Below, piece by piece: positions 20,683-24,620 of a stretch of DNA of 24,620 nt. The DNA is from a virus. A program made the translations under genes and the position numbers. The notes under the pieces were generated by a model. That model saw only the letters and a list, made by a program, of their open reading frames with translations, was not told the origin of the DNA and searched no databases. Location: positions 1 to 24,620 of the IMG/VR virus record IMGVR_UViG_3300044712_002663; one strand, written 5' to 3'. Every line of letters starts with the position of its first letter. Position 1 is the first letter of the stretch.

Positions 20683-21405
20683 TCAGTGATTGATAAACTC
20701 AGCAAACTCACCCACCAAATACTTACTTTCACTCCGCTTCACCCGCTCCGCCACCTCTTCGGGCAGCAAATCGCCATCCCTGAGCCGGCACATCAAAACC
20801 CAGGGCTCTTTGCCCTCTCGCGCAACTTGAGCGGCATGGGCCCGGATATAATCCGGCGTCAGCCGGTAAATCTTGGCTAACTCTTCCGCCTTCCTCCCCC
20901 ACAACCCTGCCTCACGAAGCGCTTTCAGATTTTCCTCAACCTCCGCGGGCGTTAGAATTTCTTCATCCGTACCGCGAGAGTCAGATTCTGACTCTCGCGA
21001 TGCTTCAACAACAGCAACTTCCCTCAGTGAGTTATGCTCGACTCTTAAAGTTGTTGTTGTTGTAGCCGCGAGAGTCAGATTCTGACTCTCGCCCGCTTTG
21101 GTGCCAAAATCCAAAAGACCAGGCTGTTCATCTGACCCCAACAAAAGGATAACCAGCGGAAGCTGATAAGCGCCATCCGTCAAATACCAACCCTCAACGC
21201 GAGTAGAACGAGCAACAACCCCAACCCGCTCCAAACAAGACAGACCATCCCGCACTTTATTTTGAGACCAATCAGTCTCAGTGATAAGCCACCTCTCCCC
21301 CACGTGGATCATCCCCTGCTTTTTGGCAATGATCATCCCAATCAAAACAGACAAAGGCGAGCCCTTGAAGGCACGAAGCATGACGGTTGGCGACGAATCG
21401 ATCAT
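20683..21405 (-). CDS. wHTH phage replication-initiation-like protein
   Basis: This 240-aa protein has an N-terminal winged-helix part (residues 15-80: LSVLIGMIIAKKQ, TETDWSQNKVRDGLSCLERVGVV, EGWYLTDGAYQL). A low-complexity linker (95-150) with TTTTTL and SESDS follows, then a helical C-terminal domain (VEENLKALREAGLWGRKAEELAKIY, PDYIRAHAAQVAREGKEPW). This architecture is seen in phage replication initiators (lambda O or DnaD-like in layout). The linker-coding DNA holds two identical 26-bp palindromic copies, as expected of an origin inside an initiator gene. TGGGGGCAAA precedes the ATG, which overlaps the previous TGA by 4 nt. Initiator assignment is inference from layout plus repeats. Confidence 0.6.
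   Translation of the reverse strand: MIDSSPTVMLRAFKGSPLSVLIGMIIAKKQGMIHVGERWLITETDWSQNKVRDGLSCLERVGVVARSTRVEGWYLTDGAYQLPLVILLLGSDEQPGLLDFGTKAGESQNLTLAATTTTTLRVEHNSLREVAVVEASRESESDSRGTDEEILTPAEVEENLKALREAGLWGRKAEELAKIYRLTPDYIRAHAAQVAREGKEPWVLMCRLRDGDLLPEEVAERVKRSESKYLVGEFAEFINH
20973..21092. repeat. Twin palindromic repeats, candidate replication origin
   Basis: Two identical 26-bp copies lie at 20973-20998 and 21067-21092, 94 bp apart start to start (about nine helical turns). Each is a near-perfect palindrome: GCGAGAGTCAGA, one base, TCTGACTCTCGC. Between them are CAACAACAGCAAC and GTTGTTGTTGTTG, themselves complementary. The copies are read in different frames by the gene (one gives SESDS, the other ESQNLTL), so it is the DNA and not the protein that repeats. 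Confidence 0.7.
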
Positions 21406-21686
21406 TTTGCCCCCAGTTGCTCCTGGATCCCACGGAGCTGCCCAATCAGACCAGCAATCTCGTTCGAGTAAACCCGGACAGAATAGTTGACCCGTTGGAT
21501 GATCAGCGACTCAACCCCCCGCCGGCTCTCGAGCTGGCTAATCAACTCAGGGATCTCACTTGGATACACCCGCACCGCATAATCGGCGCGGAATATCATG
21601 ATCAGTGCCACCTGCGAAACCGTACTCGGATCGACGATTAACTCGGCGCGAATCGCGCGAAGCTCTGGCAAATAGGTCATGGCCAT
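21402..21686 (-). CDS. Hypothetical protein with internal duplication
   Basis: This 94-aa protein is not recognised. Residues 27-53 and 60-85 are a duplicated unit: YAVRVYPSEIPELISQLE against YSVRVYSNEIAGLIGQLR, a strand-helix motif of about 26 residues. Two repeats suggest a pseudo-symmetric fold or a dimer made in one chain. ATG at 21686 follows AAAAGGGGGGTAGG; an ATG two codons later is also possible. It overlaps the replication gene start by 4 nt (ATGA) and follows the zinc-ribbon gene by 1 nt, so it is tightly coupled. Confidence 0.6.
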   Translation of the reverse strand: MAMTYLPELRAIRAELIVDPSTVSQVALIMIFRADYAVRVYPSEIPELISQLESRRGVESLIIQRVNYSVRVYSNEIAGLIGQLRGIQEQLGAK

Positions 21687-21687
21687 C

Positions 21688-21888
21688 CTACCCCCCTTTT
21701 GGCCGCACAATCTGCACAATTGTGCGCTTCTCAACATCCACCTCAAACACTTGGCCAGGTGCCCAGGCAAAGCCGCGCCCATCCCGAACGACACCCATAC
21801 AGGCATCACAGCCGGTGATCACGCCATCTTGACCCAGGCGGTAAAGCTTACCGCACTTCGGGCAGGTAACCACAATTGGATCAGACAT
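21688..21888 (-). CDS. Small zinc-ribbon protein
   Basis: This 66-aa protein has VTCPKCGKLYRLGQDGVITG followed by CDACMG, giving two CxxC pairs, a typical zinc ribbon, and then a strand-rich end (FEVDVEKRTIVQIVRP). GGAGGGCGTAG precedes the ATG at 21888, which overlaps the previous gene by 8 nt. Function unknown; ribbons of this type often accompany replication or transcription proteins. Confidence 0.65.
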   Translation of the reverse strand: MSDPIVVTCPKCGKLYRLGQDGVITGCDACMGVVRDGRGFAWAPGQVFEVDVEKRTIVQIVRPKGG

Positions 21889-22237
21889 CTACGCCCTCCT
21901 CAACCAACCGAACAGGAAGAGCATCCAGATACACGTCGAGGCCCTCAAGGCGCAACTCTTCACGAACGTTCGGAACGCCCACATCCTCGAGTATCTTGAC
22001 GAACTGGACAACAATCTGGGCAACAGGAACATAGGTCCTATTGAGATCAAGAGTAGTATCCACCCAATCAACAATGATCCCGCCCACAACATCAAGAAGC
22101 ACGCTATGAGACACAGCCGGCCCCTTGACAGTCTTCGACTTGCCGGCAGGAATAACAAGCGTCGGTCGAAACAACGCAGCCGCCAACTCTTCCGGCGTCG
22201 CCGGACGATCTGAACCAAACAAGACAATCTGAGCCAT
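21881..22237 (-). CDS. Hypothetical protein
   Basis: This 118-aa acidic protein was not recognised. It shows AQIVLFGSDRPATPEELAAA at the start and a strand/helix alternation after that (VDTTLDLNRTYVPVAQIVVQ, VREELRLEGLDVYLDAL). GGATAGGGTTCT precedes the ATG. Upstream lies the perfect 13-bp hairpin at 22269-22300. It is part of the leftward replication block by spacing (8-nt overlap with the next gene). Confidence 0.6.
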   Translation of the reverse strand: MAQIVLFGSDRPATPEELAAALFRPTLVIPAGKSKTVKGPAVSHSVLLDVVGGIIVDWVDTTLDLNRTYVPVAQIVVQFVKILEDVGVPNVREELRLEGLDVYLDALPVRLVEEGVDV

Positions 22238-22268
22238 AGAACCCTATCCTTTCACAACCGATCAAACC

Positions 22269-22300
22269 GGGTGTTACGCTCGCATATGAGCGTAACACCC
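22269..22300 (-). repeat. Intergenic 13-bp hairpin (GGGTGTTAC type)
   Basis: GGGTGTTACGCTC (22269-22281) pairs perfectly with GAGCGTAACACCC (22288-22300) around a 6-nt loop. It lies between the stop at 22313 and the ribosome site of the next leftward gene. Confidence 0.75.
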
Positions 22301-22312
22301 AATCTTTTACAT

Positions 22313-22459
22313 TCATACCAGGACCCTATCCAGAACCCTGTTACGATCGCGATAGGCGGCTTGCTTGCACGCCTCTGAACAATACTTACGCCGACCATTA
22401 CCAGGTGACATAAGCTTTTGACAGCGACCACAGGGCCGGAGCTTTCGCTTACCTCTTAT
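22313..22459 (-). CDS. Small zinc-finger protein with apparent ATA start
   Basis: This 48-aa open frame reads from ATA at 22459 as M-RGKRKLRPCGRCQKLM and continues to GRRKYCSEACKQAAYRDR. The CxxC and CSxxC pairs plus basic helix form a common small zinc-finger pattern (KYCSxxCRQAAYR-type), so the frame is surely coding. The only in-frame ATG falls after the first Cys pair and would break the finger, and there is no GTG or TTG. The ATA overlaps the upstream TAA by 4 nt (ATAA), with GGGGGTGAA just before it, exactly as at 3788 on the other strand. A -1 slip from the upstream gene is the alternative. Likely nucleic-acid binding. Confidence 0.65.
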   Translation of the reverse strand: MRGKRKLRPCGRCQKLMSPGNGRRKYCSEACKQAAYRDRNRVLDRVLV

Positions 22460-23319
22460 TTCACCCCCGACAGGGGGGAAGTAGGGTTTTTATGATTGCC
22501 ATTGCCGTTACCACTGATCAAAACGCCAACCGGATTTGAAGCGCCACCGGGACGTACCACCTCAACCGGCTGCAACCGCCGACCAAACTTCCGCGGAACA
22601 TGAGCCTGTGGCTCATATTCTGAATGAGCAGATTCTGCGGATGACGCAGGAAGCACAGACCCGACCATCTCTTTTTTTATAGCGCTTTCAGGCGCCGACA
22701 AAGCAGGCCGCGCCACCGCATCGATAGCCCCCGGCGCCAATGGCCGCACCTGCATCATATTGAGATACTTCTCCCGCGTGATCCGCTTCCAATCCTGCGC
22801 GATTGCCGGCGCCAACTCCGCTGCAAGACTACCACTCGACTGCTTGACCTGCTCGAGTGCCATCTCTTCGATGCGCCCGATCGCCTCTTCTTCCGCCTGA
22901 ATTTTCAACCGGTCCGGATCAGTGAGATCATGACCCACCACAGCCGCGATATTCAAGGCGATAATCATCGAGAGCATCATCACAATCGTCTGAATGTCAC
23001 TGGCTGACATCGCAGTTACGAGACCAGCTTTGCCGGTCTCGAAAACTGTGTCGGCAGTGAACATCAGTACGGCCCCCAATAAATCCACGATCACCATCAA
23101 CAGAGAAATGCCCCTTTGCCAGCCACCCCGGCTGCCATATTTGTAAGACAACAACCAGGCAATCAGGCCGCCATCAAGACCGGCAAGCCCAACATAGGCC
23201 AGCGCTTGCTTATCAGCGGAAAGTGTCAAACTGATGAAATTCAGCGACCGAGTCGCTGAATAAACCAGCAGAGCCAGCCCCAATAAGGTCACAATCAAAC
23301 CACCAATTTTCTTAAACAT
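22456..23319 (-). CDS. Four-span membrane protein with cytoplasmic tail
   Basis: This 287-aa protein has predicted membrane segments at about residues 6-22 (GGLIVTLLGLALLVYSA), 39-59 (ALAYVGLAGLDGGLIAWLLSY), 71-88 (ISLLMVIVDLLGAVLMFT) and 109-130 (IQTIVMMLSMIIALNIAAVVG). Then comes a helical stretch (AEEEAIGRIEEMALEQV) and a disordered, charged tail ending GNGNGNHKNP. Function unknown; membrane anchoring of replication or exclusion of other phages are guesses. The ATG at 23319 lies just after AGAAAGGATGAAGA. Its TAA overlaps the ATA of the zinc-finger frame. Confidence 0.7.
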   Translation of the reverse strand: MFKKIGGLIVTLLGLALLVYSATRSLNFISLTLSADKQALAYVGLAGLDGGLIAWLLSYKYGSRGGWQRGISLLMVIVDLLGAVLMFTADTVFETGKAGLVTAMSASDIQTIVMMLSMIIALNIAAVVGHDLTDPDRLKIQAEEEAIGRIEEMALEQVKQSSGSLAAELAPAIAQDWKRITREKYLNMMQVRPLAPGAIDAVARPALSAPESAIKKEMVGSVLPASSAESAHSEYEPQAHVPRKFGRRLQPVEVVRPGGASNPVGVLISGNGNGNHKNPTSPLSGVK

Positions 23320-23476
23320 TCTTCATCCTTTCTGACTGAAAAACTTGACGGGCTACGCGACGCCTCCGACCCCGGAGGTGGGCAGTGTCACGCCGCCACA
23401 TAAACGCGCTCAAAAGCGCCATGGCCACCAGCAGCAAAACCACCGGCACCACATATACAACCGTTGGAGCAAACAT
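23312..23476 (-). CDS. Small single-span membrane protein
   Basis: This 54-aa protein has one hydrophobic span (APTVVYVVPVVLLLVAMALL, residues 3-22), then a strongly basic tail (RGRRRRVARQ). GAAAGGAAAAAGA precedes the ATG, a strong ribosome site. It overlaps the next gene by 8 nt, so both membrane proteins are coupled and may interact. It is the first gene of the leftward replication block. Confidence 0.65.
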   Translation of the reverse strand: MFAPTVVYVVPVVLLLVAMALLSAFMWRRDTAHLRGRRRRVARQVFQSERMKNV

Positions 23477-23524
23477 TCTTTTTCCTTTCTTTGGGCAAAT
23501 TGATAACGCCGGGCAAACGTTGCT

Positions 23525-23553
23525 TTGAATCTCTCCTTTCGATGATGTATAAT
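23525..23553 (+). promoter_or_regulatory. Integrase promoter
   Basis: TTGAAT (23525-23530), a 17-bp spacer and TATAAT (23548-23553). The predicted start is near 23560, leaving a leader of about 180 nt before the integrase. Confidence 0.65.
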
Positions 23554-23587
23554 ATTCAGGAAACCTCGGCCGGCTCTCTTCCTTTCT

Positions 23588-23630
23588 GGCCTGCCCGAGG
23601 CGACTGGCAGGCCGGGCAAGCCTGCCAGTC
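23588..23630 (+). repeat. Competing hairpins / candidate attP core
   Basis: GACTGGCAGG (23602-23611) and CCTGCCAGTC (23621-23630) are perfect 10-bp arms around 9 nt, the layout of a tyrosine recombinase core site. Alternative pairings TGCCCG (23592-23597) with CGGGCA (23613-23618), and GGCCTG (23588-23593) with CAGGCC (23608-23613), would exclude it. It therefore could also be an attenuator. Confidence 0.5.
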
Positions 23631-23738
23631 TTTCAAACCACACGATCACGGGCTCACACATCCCGATAACCGGCTAGGCTTTAACGCCTGGCCGTTTTGC
23701 ATTAAACCAGACATCAAAGCACACCTTAGAGGAACAAC

Positions 23739-24620
23739 ATGGAAACCGAAGCAGAGATAGAAATTAAGAAATTCCTGGTCGAATATCGCCCCTGGGGCCA
23801 GGAAACAAAAAACCGCTATGAGCGCACGATCAAACTGCTCATAGCAGATATTGCAGACATCAAAAACATGGACGCCACGCACTTAAACGAATGGCTGACC
23901 AGAGAAGAATGGGGATCGTCCTACCGCTGGGTGAACTTCTGCGCAGTAAAAAATTACCTGCGCTGGAAGTACGGTGACAGTCACCCAGCATTGAAGCTAA
24001 AAATCAAACGCTACGACAGCGGACCCCAGCGTTGCCTGGAAATCAACCAGGTGACCGATCTCCTGGCCAGCTTCAACACCACCACGCCTTACGGCATCCG
24101 CAATCTAGCCATCTGTTGCCTATTCCTCGACACCGGTCTACGCGTGTCCGAAATATGCAGAGTACAGATCAACAAAATCGACCTACAACGCCGAAGGCTG
24201 AGCGTAATCATCAAAGGCGGCGACGTAGGCACAGCAGTCTTCACCGAACTAACCGCAAATTACATTAGCTGGTGGCTGCCAATTCGCAGCAACTACGCAC
24301 AACCAGACACCAAAGAACTATTCATCGGTATAGCCGGAACAACACCAGGCAAGAAGATGACCCGCAGCGGAATAAGCTGCCTGATGCGCAAATGGATCAA
24401 ATCCATCCCATCCATCAGCGCACTCAGCCCGCACGATCTCCGCCGCACCTTCGCGACCATAGCCACAGAAAACGGCGCGCCTGAACGAGTAGTGGCAGTG
24501 GCCGGTAGATGGGAAAGCACCACGATGGTAAAGAGATACACCGAATCACTCAAGCAGCGTGAAATCCTACGCTACTCGCCAGTCGAAGCCGCGCTCAACG
24601 AATCTCACGCGACTCAATGA
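23739..24620 (+). CDS. int: Tyrosine recombinase / phage integrase
   Basis: This 293-aa protein has a full length for the XerC/D-like family. An N-terminal SAM-like core-binding domain (residues 1-90, including TKNRYERTIKLL and VKNYLRWKYG) is followed by the catalytic domain. Catalytic residues visible are R135 (DTGLRVSEIC), K159 (VIIKGGD), H232 and R235 (SPHDLRRTFAT), W258 in place of the usual second His (GRWESTTMVK), and nucleophile Y267 (KRYTES). The enzyme cuts, exchanges and rejoins attP and attB strands. RBS AGAGGAACAAC precedes the ATG. The adjacent inverted repeats at 23602-23630 are the best attP-core candidate. It ends on the last base of the window. Confidence 0.9.
   Translation: METEAEIEIKKFLVEYRPWGQETKNRYERTIKLLIADIADIKNMDATHLNEWLTREEWGSSYRWVNFCAVKNYLRWKYGDSHPALKLKIKRYDSGPQRCLEINQVTDLLASFNTTTPYGIRNLAICCLFLDTGLRVSEICRVQINKIDLQRRRLSVIIKGGDVGTAVFTELTANYISWWLPIRSNYAQPDTKELFIGIAGTTPGKKMTRSGISCLMRKWIKSIPSISALSPHDLRRTFATIATENGAPERVVAVAGRWESTTMVKRYTESLKQREILRYSPVEAALNESHATQ

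Larger units (their letters stand above)
23477..23738 (+). other. Divergent intergenic region and integrase leader
   Basis: No gene was found. It holds the promoter of the integrase (23525-23553), the hairpin set at 23588-23630 and the ribosome site AGAGGAACAAC before the ATG at 23739. The leftward promoter for the gene at 23476 was not convincing. Confidence 0.5.

Noticed and set aside
1-24620. CRISPR array, tRNA, rRNA, insertion sequence or diversity-generating element
   Set aside because: No regular repeat-spacer pattern, no cloverleaf or rRNA sequence, no transposase, and no reverse transcriptase near the C1q-like protein were seen by eye.

Overview
The window looks like a complete or nearly complete temperate-phage-type element: a prophage, or a capsid-forming integrative element related to phages. 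It has small helix-turn-helix regulators at the left, a rightward block of small accessory genes, a long leftward head and tail-tip block, a leftward replication block, and a rightward tyrosine recombinase ending at the last base. Shine-Dalgarno sites (AAAGGA and AGGAGG types) and sigma70-like promoters (TTGNNN, 16-17 bp, TATAAT or TACAAT) are bacterial. Several protein families (tail-tip pair, small portal-adjacent protein, decoration-like protein) resemble, from memory, ones seen in Chloroflexota (Anaerolineae) phage contigs. That host guess is weak, because no host gene, tRNA or rRNA is visible.

Layout. 1-1208: two leftward HTH genes separated by a 767-bp gene-free region with strong cruciform sequences. 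1209-1862: a second gene-free region with a terminator-like hairpin, two large inverted repeats, and promoters carrying three copies of a shared box. 1863-5705: ten rightward genes. These are a SLOG/DprA-like protein on an apparently leaderless transcript, a SWIM zinc-finger protein and small proteins, many preceded by an intergenic hairpin. A bidirectional terminator (5768-5799) separates them from the convergent late genes. 5850-19644, leftward: small terminase, two small proteins, large terminase, a small protein, portal, decoration-like protein, a beta-propeller/LamG spike, a fused protease-scaffold-capsid protein, a structural protein, a holin-like protein, a connector-like protein, a C1q-like receptor-binding protein and two tail-tip-like proteins. 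This block has its own promoter and a perfect 16-bp palindrome just upstream. 19785-19818: bidirectional terminator. 19878-23476, leftward: zinc-ribbon proteins, a wHTH replication protein whose gene holds two identical palindromes (candidate origin), small hypotheticals and two membrane proteins. 23525-24620: promoter, structured leader (candidate attP or attenuator) and integrase.

Working together. The regulators and shared box would govern the lysogenic/early switch. The replication protein would act on the palindromes in its own gene. The late operon would build and fill an HK97-fold capsid. No tape measure, major tail protein or endolysin is recognisable, so the particle is either short-tailed and very compact or borrows functions from a helper.

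Most unexpected are two small genes with no usable ATG, GTG or TTG. Each appears to start at ATA inside an ATAA overlap with the upstream stop codon (3788 on + and 22459 on -). Also notable are the recurrent GGTGAC/GTCACC hairpins at gene boundaries, the DNA-level repeats inside the replication gene, the Cys-rich/protease/capsid fusion with an internal start, and a strand-composition flip confined to the SLOG gene.
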